Positions 1 through 5,796 of a stretch of DNA of 5,796 bases are shown here, in pieces (positions within the stretch are counted from its first letter, which is position 1; every line of letters starts with the position of its first letter). Below the pieces are notes generated by a model. The model saw only the letters and a list, made by a program, of their open reading frames with translations, ran no database searches and was not told the DNA's origin. This stretch comes from Anaerolineales bacterium UBA6663 (GTDB taxonomy: Bacteria > Chloroflexota > Anaerolineae > Anaerolineales > UBA6663): positions 12,629 through 18,424 of the forward strand of contig DKKP01000053.1 in NCBI GenBank assembly GCA_002455335.1. Reading direction: 5' to 3'. A program made the translations under genes and the position numbers.

Positions 1-26
1 GCGCAGTGCGCGGGCCCTTCGTTTTT
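1..26. terminator. Partial intrinsic terminator at window edge, possibly bidirectional
   Basis: Bases 1-4 and 8-11 form a GCGC-AGT-GCGC hairpin core. It is followed on the plus strand by the GC-rich run GGGCCCTTCG (12-21) and a T5 tract (22-26). This is the right half of a typical rho-independent terminator, and the left arm would lie before base 1. On the minus strand the same bases begin 21 nt after the adaptor stop codon, with A5 before the GC-rich arm, which suits a bidirectional terminator between convergent transcripts. Seen: the core, the GC arm and the T tract. Inferred: that the missing arm pairs all the way out. Confidence 0.5.
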
Positions 27-46
27 CAGATTCGCGAACTCCTGGA

Positions 47-1402
47 TCAGGGGTTGACCGTCACCTGCGCCGTCATGCCCCACCGAGCGCGGGGATCGAC
101 AGCGGTGAGTTCGACCGTGACCTCGTAGGTCACATCGCCGCGATTATCGGTAAAGGTCTGGCTGATCTCGCGGATCGTGCCCTGCAGGGGCGTGTCGGGC
201 AGCGCGTCGAAGACCACCTCGGCCGCCTGCCCCACTTCGAGCCGGACGACGTCGATCTCAGTGAGGTTGTTGGTCTTGACCACCCACTTATCGAGCGCGG
301 CCACCGTGATCGCGCGCGCGCCCGGCGAAGCCTGTTCACCGACCTTGATGGTCACCTCGACGACTGTGCCGTCGATGGCGGCCACGATCTGGCTGTTGGT
401 CAGCGCCGCCTCCGCCGCGGCCAGTTGGGCCTCGGCCGTCTCCACACGGGCCAGCGCCAACGCCAGTTGATCGGGGTCCGGGCCGTCTGCCAGCTTCGAA
501 AGCCGCAGCTCGGCATCGGCGATCTGGGCCGTGATCAGGTCGACCTCGGCCTGCGCCACCTGCACATCCAGATCCTTGGGGTTCTTGGCGCCTGCCAGGT
601 TCGCTTCGGCATCGTCAAGCGCGTCCTCAAGATCCTTCAAAGTCTGCGCGTCGCCGCGCTGAGCCTGTTGATAGCGGAGCTCCCAGACCCGCACGGCCTC
701 GACGGCGTCGTCGTAGCTCTTCTTGGCGTCGGCGGGCTTGATGAAGGTGCCGATGGCGGTCGCGAAGACCATCTCGGCGCCCGGGTACTTCTGCAGCTCG
801 GAGTTGACGTCGTTCAGGGCATTGGTCCAGGTCTGCAGATTGTCCTTGGCCGCCTGAAGCGAGTTGCCGACGTCGCCGATATCCGTGATCTCAGCGTTCT
901 CCACGGCGGTTTGGTAGGCGTCTTGGGCTTTTTGAAGTTGATCCTGATAGTACGCGATATCCGGGGCGCTGATACTGCGCAGCCGACGCTCCGCGCGATC
1001 GAGCTCTTTGCGCGCGGCAGCCAGCTCGTCTTCGGTTTGCGCCCGGGTCAGGTCGACGTTCTCGTTGAGCGTCTTGACCGCGTTTTGGGCATCGAGGAGC
1101 GCCTGTTTGGATTGCGCGACCTGGGCGGCCAGCGACTCGCCGTTGCTCAGCGTGGCCAAGACGTCGCCGGCCCTCACGCTGTCGCCTTCAACGACGGCGA
1201 TCTCGGCCACCTGCCCACCGCTCTGGAAGGCCAGCAACGACGTCCGATCGGGCTCGAGCCGACCCTCGGCCACCACGGCCCCGAAATCGCTGATCGGCGC
1301 GAGCACCGGATCCTCGGCGGGCGCCGGTGTCGCCGGAGCCGAACAGGCCGCAGCCAGAAGTCCGGCGGCAACCACGATAGACATGAATTTCCGATTGATC
1401 AT
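47..1402 (-). CDS. Lipoprotein membrane-fusion (HlyD/MacA-like) adaptor of an ABC efflux system
   Basis: This 451-residue protein is the periplasmic or extracellular adaptor that would couple the upstream FtsX-type permease to export. The N-terminus is a lipoprotein signal peptide: a basic MINRK start, a hydrophobic stretch at 8-19, and LLAAAC with Cys20 as the lipidation site, followed by a Pro/Ala linker. Residues about 56-92 are the first lipoyl half (SGGQVAEI, GDSVRAGDVLATL). Residues about 93-336 are almost wholly helical and coiled-coil. Residues about 337-372 are the second lipoyl half (AAIDGTVVEV, VGEQASPG). A beta-barrel and membrane-proximal region (WVVKTNN to WGMTAQVTV) follows. 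I chose the ATG at 1402 because GAGGGGAG sits six bases upstream. The frame stays open to a GTG at 1441, but that start would put 13 charged residues before the signal peptide and has no ribosome site. At about 450 residues it is longer than many MacA-like proteins because of the helical region. The substrate is unknown. Confidence 0.92.
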   Translation of the reverse strand: MINRKFMSIVVAAGLLAAACSAPATPAPAEDPVLAPISDFGAVVAEGRLEPDRTSLLAFQSGGQVAEIAVVEGDSVRAGDVLATLSNGESLAAQVAQSKQALLDAQNAVKTLNENVDLTRAQTEDELAAARKELDRAERRLRSISAPDIAYYQDQLQKAQDAYQTAVENAEITDIGDVGNSLQAAKDNLQTWTNALNDVNSELQKYPGAEMVFATAIGTFIKPADAKKSYDDAVEAVRVWELRYQQAQRGDAQTLKDLEDALDDAEANLAGAKNPKDLDVQVAQAEVDLITAQIADAELRLSKLADGPDPDQLALALARVETAEAQLAAAEAALTNSQIVAAIDGTVVEVTIKVGEQASPGARAITVAALDKWVVKTNNLTEIDVVRLEVGQAAEVVFDALPDTPLQGTIREISQTFTDNRGDVTYEVTVELTAVDPRARWGMTAQVTVNP

Positions 1403-1408
1403 AGCTTT

Positions 1409-1416
1409 CTCCCCTC
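1409..1416 (-). promoter_or_regulatory. Strong Shine-Dalgarno that fixes the adaptor start
   Basis: The minus strand reads GAGGGGAG, then six bases (AAAGCT), then ATG at 1402. This is the best ribosome site in the window. It supports the lipoprotein start over the GTG 39 bases upstream in the same frame. Confidence 0.8.
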
Positions 1417-1428
1417 TCGTTCGATCCC

Positions 1429-1461
1429 CGCCACGATACACCCAGGGTCGTGGCGACCTGG
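1429..1461 (-). other. Two mutually exclusive hairpins between permease and adaptor genes
   Basis: In the minus-strand transcript, hairpin A (1461-1442) has the arms CCAGGUCG and CGACCCUGG around a CCA loop: eight base pairs with one bulged C. Hairpin B pairs CGCCACGA (1455-1448) with UCGUGGCG (1436-1429), eight perfect pairs around an 11-base loop. They share bases 1442-1455, so only one can form at a time. There is no U tract after either, so neither is a standard terminator. Hairpin B ends 12 bases before the adaptor Shine-Dalgarno. A smaller ATGAG/CTCAT repeat (1475-1490) brackets the permease stop codon. Possible roles are mRNA stabilisation, processing or tuning of adaptor translation. 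The pairing is visible; the function is inferred. Confidence 0.45.
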
Positions 1462-1482
1462 TCTTTGTGGAAGGATGAGGCC

Positions 1483-3870
1483 TTACTCATACGCCAGGCT
1501 CTCGCGGACGCTGATGCCCGCGGCGCGACGCGCCGGGAGCCAACTCGCCAGCAGTGAGAGCGAGACGACGATCGCCAACCAGATCCACACGCTGTGTTCA
1601 GCAAAGTAATACGCACCGTTGAAGCCAATGGTTTCATTGAGATTCCTGACAAACCACTGACCGGCCACAACTGCCAGCGGGACGGAGGCCACCCAGCTGG
1701 CCACCCCCAGCAAAAGCCCCTCACCCATGAAGACCACGCCGACATCGAGCGACGACGCGCCCACCGCGCGCATCACGCCGATTTCGCGGCGGCGCTCCAG
1801 GACATTGATGGAGAGCGTTCCCGAGAGCCCGATCGCGCCGACTAACCCGATCAAGGCCGTCATAATCAGTAGGATCGTGGTCAGGATGCCGAATTGAGCC
1901 CCGGCCTCGCCGCGGGCGACAAGTTGTGTCTCGGTGAATCCGACGCCGATCCCCTGAGCCTCGAGCGCCTGCCGGAGCTCACGCTCGGCCTCGAGCTGGG
2001 CGGCCAGTGAGTTGGCCTCGAGCCGGATCTCGGCGACGCTGCCCCGACCCACAAAGCCCAGGTCGCGGGCCAGGATGTCGCGGTAGAGGTAAGCGGTGCG
2101 CCCGCGCCCGGCCAGGTCGTAGATCAGGCCGACGACGGTCCAGGTCTGGGCCGGGCCATCGCCGAAGTCGAGCTCGATCCGCTGCCCGACGGCAACGCCC
2201 ATCTCGCCGGCCAGATCCTGGTTGAGCAGGATCGCCCGGTCGTCGTCCGGCAGCAGGCCACGCCCGGCCGTAAGCTCGGGGGTGAAGAGTTCGGTATCGC
2301 GGGGGATACCGCGGACGAGTAGTTCGCGGTCGGCCACGGTAGCCGGATCTTCGGGCCGCCGTGTCTGGGCGTTGGCGAATTGCCAGAGCTCGACCCGATC
2401 GACGTTGGGCTGGGCCTCGAGGATCGGCGTGACGCGGTCGATGCGCTGCCAGCTCGTGAAGCCGATGATCACGTCGTAGCCAAAACCCCGGAAGATCATG
2501 GCCAGCGTGCTCTCGAATGAGTGTTGGGCGCTGATGACCATCATGAAGATCACGCCTGCGCCGATCAGCGTGACCTCGGTCAACGCCGCCCGGCTCATCC
2601 GTCGGAAGGTGTTGCGCAGCGCCATACTCCAGGTCCGCGGCAGGCCCTGGACGCGGGCCAGGAGTCGGTCGATCCAGCGTGAGCCGTAGTTGCCTGTGCC
2701 CAGGCCGTACTGGCTGACGGCCTCGCGGACCGAGATGCCCACACCCTGCACCACGGGCCAGAACGCGGCCAGCACCGGCACGATCAGGCCGGTGACGAAT
2801 TGCGCGCCGAGCATGGAGGGCAATACCTCGAAGTCGCTGACCGTCACGTTGATCAGGTCCATCATCCAGCGGGCCAGCGCCCAGCCGCCATAGGCCCCGA
2901 CCGGCATGGCGATCAGCAGGCTGAGCAAGCCGTAGATGACCACGCCGGCGAGGTACAGGCCCGTGATCTGGCCGCGCAGGCCGCCGATGGTCTTCATGAT
3001 CCCGATCTGCGGCACTTGTTGCGCCAGGATGGCGTTGATGGTGTTGATCACCAGGATCGTGCTCATCCCAAGCGAAAGCAGCGCCATGACCGTCAGGATC
3101 ATGGTCACGCCATCCATCACGTCTTGCAAGAAGTGTCGATCGGGCGCCGTGATCTCGGCGTCGGTGACCGCGACGCCGAGGTCCTCGAGCCGCGTGGTCA
3201 GGCTGCGTTGGAGCGCCTCTGCCCGTTCCTGGCTGAAGTCGGCCACCTCGATCTGCAGGCTATTGAAGCGGTCGGAGCGCCCGAGATTGGCCAGGGTGTC
3301 GCGGGTGAGATAGAAGGTCGGCTGGCTGGTGAACGGCGGGCCGATCGCTTTCGGGTCGCGAACCACGCCCGCGAGCGCGAGTGGCTTGGCGAGGTCGTTG
3401 ACATCGACGTACAGCATGCCGCCGATCGGCGGCGGGCCGTAGGGCGCGACATGGCTGTGCTCGATCACGACCTGATTGGTGCCGGGCCAGGCGCCTTCGC
3501 GCAGCGTGATCAGGTCATAGGTCTGGGTCGTAAAGTCCTCGATTGCGATCAGCGTGGCGTCGGCCCACTCGGCGTCGGGGGTTGGTTTCCAACGGATGCC
3601 AGAGTAGATCACGCCGCGCGCGCCGGCGACCCCGGGCTGCCGGCGGATCATGCGCAGCGTGGCGTCATCAATGGGCGGGCTGACCGAGAGTTGTAACGTG
3701 GTCGGGTGGCTGGCCGTGACCGAGACGATCATCTGCCGCGCCATCAGTGTTCGGCCGGCGACGATCAGGCCGAGCGCGAGGACGCCGATCGCGATGCTCG
3801 CGACGACCAGGGCCGTGCGCCCGAGGTTGTTGCGCATGTCGCGCCAGATCTTGCGAAATGCCAGGCCCAT
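1483..3870 (-). CDS. FtsX/MacB-type ABC transporter permease with two FtsX halves
   Basis: This 795-residue inner-membrane permease is the partner of the ATPase encoded just upstream. Eight hydrophobic segments are apparent, at about 17-39, 254-281, 303-329, 353-377, 427-449, 660-684, 708-737 and 762-783. Each set of four has a large extracytoplasmic domain after its first helix (about 40-253 and 450-659), as in MacB-like periplasmic core domains. The two halves are an internal duplication. A coupling-helix motif appears as QIGIMKTIGG (288-297) and as REIGVMRAVGAS (695-706), and each half ends in GISVRE (378-383 and 785-790). One polypeptide thus carries both FtsX units, unlike MacB, which has one four-helix unit fused to an ATPase. 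The start is set by GAGG (3881-3878), which overlaps the ATPase stop and lies seven bases before the ATG, so translation is probably coupled. The family moves or pulls on substrates outside the membrane by mechanotransmission. The substrate cannot be inferred. Confidence 0.93.
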   Translation of the reverse strand: MGLAFRKIWRDMRNNLGRTALVVASIAIGVLALGLIVAGRTLMARQMIVSVTASHPTTLQLSVSPPIDDATLRMIRRQPGVAGARGVIYSGIRWKPTPDAEWADATLIAIEDFTTQTYDLITLREGAWPGTNQVVIEHSHVAPYGPPPIGGMLYVDVNDLAKPLALAGVVRDPKAIGPPFTSQPTFYLTRDTLANLGRSDRFNSLQIEVADFSQERAEALQRSLTTRLEDLGVAVTDAEITAPDRHFLQDVMDGVTMILTVMALLSLGMSTILVINTINAILAQQVPQIGIMKTIGGLRGQITGLYLAGVVIYGLLSLLIAMPVGAYGGWALARWMMDLINVTVSDFEVLPSMLGAQFVTGLIVPVLAAFWPVVQGVGISVREAVSQYGLGTGNYGSRWIDRLLARVQGLPRTWSMALRNTFRRMSRAALTEVTLIGAGVIFMMVISAQHSFESTLAMIFRGFGYDVIIGFTSWQRIDRVTPILEAQPNVDRVELWQFANAQTRRPEDPATVADRELLVRGIPRDTELFTPELTAGRGLLPDDDRAILLNQDLAGEMGVAVGQRIELDFGDGPAQTWTVVGLIYDLAGRGRTAYLYRDILARDLGFVGRGSVAEIRLEANSLAAQLEAERELRQALEAQGIGVGFTETQLVARGEAGAQFGILTTILLIMTALIGLVGAIGLSGTLSINVLERRREIGVMRAVGASSLDVGVVFMGEGLLLGVASWVASVPLAVVAGQWFVRNLNETIGFNGAYYFAEHSVWIWLAIVVSLSLLASWLPARRAAGISVRESLAYE

Positions 3871-3877
3871 GATCGTG

Positions 3878-3881
3878 CCTC
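3878..3881 (-). promoter_or_regulatory. Shine-Dalgarno of permease overlapping the ATPase stop codon
   Basis: The minus strand reads TGAGG, seven bases, then ATG. The GAGG reuses the last two bases of the TGA stop of the ATPase gene. Only nine bases separate the two genes, so ribosomes finishing the ATPase are placed to start the permease. This arrangement favours balanced synthesis of the two subunits. Confidence 0.6.
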
Positions 3882-4008
3882 AGACCGCAGACGGGGTCGA
3901 CGCCGCCGGGGCTGACACCGCGTGCCCCGCCCCGGATGGCCCGTGAGCCTCACCAACGACATGCCCGTTGGCACTGTGCGCCCGATACTCGCTGGCATGG
4001 TGTTCATG
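3880..4008 (-). other. Region encoding the His-rich tail of the ATPase
   Basis: These bases encode residues 230-272, beyond the last strand of the nucleotide-binding domain ([11 protein letters not shown]). Histidines are at 231, 233, 234, 241, 246, 252 and 259, and the last 13 residues are mostly Ala, Ser and Pro. The tail is probably disordered. His clusters of this kind can bind Zn, Ni, Co or Cu, but nothing else here shows that this one does. The reading frame is continuous with the ATPase domain and ends nine bases before the permease. Confidence 0.75.
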
Positions 4009-4698
4009 ACCCTCGAGGAGCACGCCGTCCTGCACCTGGATCACGCGCGGGATCCGGGCGGCCAATTCATTGTCGTGAGTGACCATGATAAAGGTCTTGC
4101 CTTGCGCCACGAGGTCGGCGAAGAGCTGGAAGACACGATCGGCCGTGCGGGAATCGAGGTTCCCAGTGGGTTCGTCGCCCACGAGCAGCGGAGGGTCGTT
4201 GGCCAGCGCGCGGGCGATCGCGGCGCGTTGCTGCTGGCCGCCCGAAAGCGTGTTGGGAAGCTTCTGGGCCTGATCGGTCAACCCAACCTGTTCGAGCAGC
4301 GCGAAGGCGCGCTCGGTGCGTTCGCGCGGTTTCCAGACGCGACAGAACTCCATGGGGAGCAACGTGTTTTCGAGCACCGTCAGGGTCGGAAGGAGCTGGA
4401 AGAACTGAAAGATCACGCCGATTTTGAGGCCGCGAAAGCGCGCCAGCGTGTTCTCCGACATCGTGTCGATCCGGGTGCCGGCGATGGTCACGGCGCCCGA
4501 GGTCGGGCGATCGATGCCCGTGATCATGTTGATCAGCGTGGATTTTCCCGAGCCGCTTGGCCCGCGCACGCCGACGAACTCGCCGGGTTTGACGGTCAGC
4601 GACACGCCCTTGAGGACGGTGACCTCACCGGCCGGGCCTGTGTAATTCTTGCGAACTGTATCGACGTGGACGAGATCGGGCAGGCTCATGGTGTTCAT
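3880..4698 (-). CDS. ABC transporter ATP-binding protein, MacB/LolD type, with His-rich C-terminal tail
   Basis: This 272-residue cytoplasmic ATPase should dimerise and power the adjacent FtsX-type permease. All motifs are present in order: Walker A GPSGSGKS (46-53, Lys52), Q-loop Gln98, signature LSGGQQQR (151-158), Walker B LLVGDE (171-176) with catalytic Glu176, D-loop NLDS (180-183) and switch His208 in VTHD. The sequence style ([22 protein letters not shown]) is that of the MacB/LolD/FtsE-like group. The normal fold ends near residue 229. The remaining 43 residues are low-complexity, rich in Ala, Gly and His, with seven histidines between 231 and 259, which is not usual for the family. 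No good Shine-Dalgarno precedes the ATG at 4698; GAGCGGA ends 12 bases upstream. The ATG at 4689 (three residues shorter) is an alternative start. It is probably the first gene of an ATPase-permease-adaptor operon. Confidence 0.95.
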   Translation of the reverse strand: MNTMSLPDLVHVDTVRKNYTGPAGEVTVLKGVSLTVKPGEFVGVRGPSGSGKSTLINMITGIDRPTSGAVTIAGTRIDTMSENTLARFRGLKIGVIFQFFQLLPTLTVLENTLLPMEFCRVWKPRERTERAFALLEQVGLTDQAQKLPNTLSGGQQQRAAIARALANDPPLLVGDEPTGNLDSRTADRVFQLFADLVAQGKTFIMVTHDNELAARIPRVIQVQDGVLLEGHEHHASEYRAHSANGHVVGEAHGPSGAGHAVSAPAASTPSAV

Positions 4699-4946
4699 TA
4701 CGTGAAAATCCGCTCGCTGTTGCTGAGCGACCGACCCTCATCTTACTCACCTATTCGGTCACGGTTGGTTAAGGTCGGATGTAAACGCGACACAGTATCC
4801 CCGAAGCCACCGATGCAATTTCCAGGCCAGGCGCCCCGCCGGCCGTGGCGGTGCGTGGGCGGGCGCGTATCACGGCCAATTCATCGGGTCGTCCGGGCAT
4901 GGGGTCGGCCGGCGGTATCGTGCTTGCGGGTTGCAGCGGACCGTGG
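4699..4946. other. Intergenic region between propeller gene and ABC operon
   Basis: This 248-bp spacer holds no gene I can support. The part next to the propeller stop is GC-rich. It contains a five-pair CCGCC/GGCGG hairpin (4836-4851) with no T tract, so it is a weak terminator candidate at best. The part next to the ATPase gene (about 4699-4800) is less GC-rich, as expected for a promoter region. On the minus strand it has a lone TTTACA (4785-4780) resembling a -35 box, but no good -10 box at 16-18 bases. A small hairpin (4711-4729, CGCTC/GAGCG) lies about 12 bases before the ATPase start. The inverted repeat GACCGA (4729-4734)/TCGGTC (4755-4760) could be an operator. Confidence 0.5.
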
Positions 4947-5796
4947 TCACGGCATCGGCGCCCAGGCGGCCTCGCCATTGAGGAGCGGCCGTTCGCTGCG
5001 GGTGATGGGCGTGACCCCACGCGTGGCCAGGGTCAGGCGGTAGAGGTCGTAGTTGCCGTCGCGATTCGAGTCGAACACCAGCTGGGTCCCATCGGGTGAA
5101 TAGGCCGGCGACCCGTTCTGGGCGTTGGAGTCGGTCAGTTGCCGCACGGCGCCCGTGGCCAGATCGAGCTCGTAGATCTCGTAGGCGCCGCCCCGATTCG
5201 AGGCGAATGCAACCCGAAGCCCATCCGGGCTAAACGCCGGGAAGCGATCCTGGCCCGTGCCATCGGTCAACACGACCTCGGACCCGGTGTCCAGGTCGAG
5301 GCGATACAGGTGTGTGGCGCCCTCGCGCAGCGAGGCATACACGATGCTCAGACCGTCGGGCGCATAGACAGGTTGGACGTCGGTCGCGCCAGGCGCCTGG
5401 GTCAGCCGCACAACTTCGGTGCCGTCGGCGCGCATCTGGTAGATCTCGAAATCCCCGCTGCGGTCCGATGCAAACGCCAGGAACTGCCCATCCGGGCTCC
5501 AGCTTGGCGAGTCTTCGCTGCGCGGCGTGTCTGAGACGTTCACCACATCCGTCCCATCGGCGTTCATCACATAGAGCTCGAGGTTCCCGCTTCGATCCGA
5601 CGCGAACGCGATGCGCGCGCCGTCCGGAGACCAGGCCGGGTTGAGGTTGCGCCCACCCGTGGTCAACGTGATCGCGTCGCCCGCGACCAGATCCAGCAGC
5701 ATCAGATCACGCGCGCCGTCGGCCGGGCCGGCGCCATACAGGATCCGACCCGACCCGCCGAGCGGCGTCGGTGCGGCCTGGGTGTCGGTGACGGCC
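4947..5796 (-). CDS. TolB/PD40-type six-bladed beta-propeller protein, 5' end outside window
   Basis: This gene is partial; 282 residues plus a stop are visible. An internal ATG at 5702 could be mistaken for the start, but the frame is open to the window edge. The upstream residues complete a blade: GRILYGAG then RDLMLLDLVAGDAITLT. Before them, AVTDTQAAPTPLGGSG looks like a linker after a signal peptide or membrane anchor that is not in view. Five copies of a P-x-[WYF]-[SA]-PDG motif recur every 44-45 residues. Each is followed by a strand such as IAFASDRSG and then by an LY-type strand. A sixth, degenerate copy (AAWAP) ends the protein and would close the ring with the first visible blade, giving six blades as in TolB. 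Such propellers bind proteins, peptides or sugars outside the cytoplasm and have no catalytic motif. It lies on the same strand as the ABC operon, 248 bp upstream; a functional link is possible but not shown. Confidence 0.88.
   Translation of the reverse strand, partial: AVTDTQAAPTPLGGSGRILYGAGPADGARDLMLLDLVAGDAITLTTGGRNLNPAWSPDGARIAFASDRSGNLELYVMNADGTDVVNVSDTPRSEDSPSWSPDGQFLAFASDRSGDFEIYQMRADGTEVVRLTQAPGATDVQPVYAPDGLSIVYASLREGATHLYRLDLDTGSEVVLTDGTGQDRFPAFSPDGLRVAFASNRGGAYEIYELDLATGAVRQLTDSNAQNGSPAYSPDGTQLVFDSNRDGNYDLYRLTLATRGVTPITRSERPLLNGEAAWAPMP
5052..5639 (-). repeat. Five tandem PD40 blade repeats, period about 132 bp
   Basis: The motif P-x-[WYF]-[SA]-PDG plus the strand [IV]-x-[FY]-x-S is encoded at 5639-5583, 5507-5451, 5372-5316, 5240-5184 and 5108-5052. 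The spacing is 132, 135, 132 and 132 bp. Copies 1 and 2 share FASDRSG; copies 4 and 5 have FASNRGG and FDSNRDG; copy 3 is the most diverged (YASLREG, APDG). These are protein-domain repeats within one gene, not a mobile or regulatory array. Confidence 0.85.

Noticed and set aside
1403..1441. In-frame upward extension of the adaptor to a GTG start at 1441
   Set aside because: It lacks a ribosome site, lies within the hairpin region and would place 13 mostly charged residues before a clear lipoprotein signal peptide. The ATG at 1402 has a strong Shine-Dalgarno.
1188..1490. Minus-strand frame beginning with an ATG that overlaps the permease stop (ATGAGTAA)
   Set aside because: The start-stop overlap looked like coupling, but there is no ribosome site. 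The frame then runs in a different register through the adaptor gene with Arg/Gly-rich, low-complexity sequence.
425..1609. Long plus-strand open frame of 394 codons antisense to the adaptor and the end of the permease
   Set aside because: It is opposite a well-supported gene in GC-rich DNA, where antisense frames stay open by codon bias. Its product has no recognisable domain.
2800..3696. Plus-strand open frame antisense to the permease
   Set aside because: It mirrors the permease codons, is rich in Arg, Asp and His, and shows no domain or ribosome site.
4794..4818. TTGCAT and GATACT as -35 and -10 boxes on the minus strand
   Set aside because: The spacing is only 13 bases and both boxes match the consensus poorly.
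4769..5020. Minus-strand 83-codon frame overlapping the propeller end and the spacer
   Set aside because: I considered it as a frameshifted continuation of the propeller, but it contains no PD40 motif. The propeller already ends with a natural closing strand.
3922..5043. Plus-strand open frame of 373 codons across the ATPase and the spacer
   Set aside because: Most of it is antisense to an ATPase with all motifs intact. The part over the spacer has no domain-like sequence.

Overview
The window is about 5.8 kb of GC-rich bacterial DNA, roughly 60-65% G+C by eye. All four genes I can support lie on the minus strand, so they read from the right edge towards the left. The protein types suggest Chloroflexota, but this is an inference from style and not a phylogenetic result. 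The hints are a Pro/Thr/Ala linker in front of a PD40 propeller, and a lipoprotein adaptor with a GPDPDQL-type turn before an Ala/Glu-rich helix and an AAIDGTVV lipoyl half-motif. No rRNA, tRNA, transposon, CRISPR array or integrase is visible.

Layout in transcription order. (1) From the right edge to 4947 is the C-terminal part of a TolB/PD40-type six-bladed beta-propeller protein; its start lies outside the window. (2) From 4946 to 4699 is a 248-bp spacer. It is less GC-rich towards the left and holds short inverted repeats but no convincing promoter or terminator. (3) At 4698-3880 is a MacB/LolD-type ABC ATPase with every nucleotide-binding motif intact and an unusual histidine-rich C-terminal tail. 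(4) At 3870-1483 is a 795-residue permease made of two FtsX-type halves. Its Shine-Dalgarno overlaps the ATPase stop codon. (5) At 1482-1403 is an 80-bp spacer with two mutually exclusive hairpins. (6) At 1402-47 is a lipoprotein membrane-fusion (HlyD/MacA-like) adaptor with an enlarged helical region. (7) At the left edge, bases 1-26 look like one side of an intrinsic terminator cut by the window boundary.

The ATPase, permease and adaptor form a complete MacAB/YknXYZ-like mechanotransmission or efflux module. The ATPase dimer would drive two FtsX-type permeases, and the lipid-anchored adaptor would extend the machine outside the membrane. The substrate cannot be read from the sequence; a lipid, peptide, lipoprotein or drug are all possible. 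The propeller gene may be a separate surface or periplasmic binding protein or may belong to the same unit. No outer-membrane TolC-like gene is in the window.

I do not see a clearly new biological system. The points most worth following are the histidine-rich tail on the ATPase, the alternative hairpins before the adaptor gene, and the long helical insert of the adaptor.
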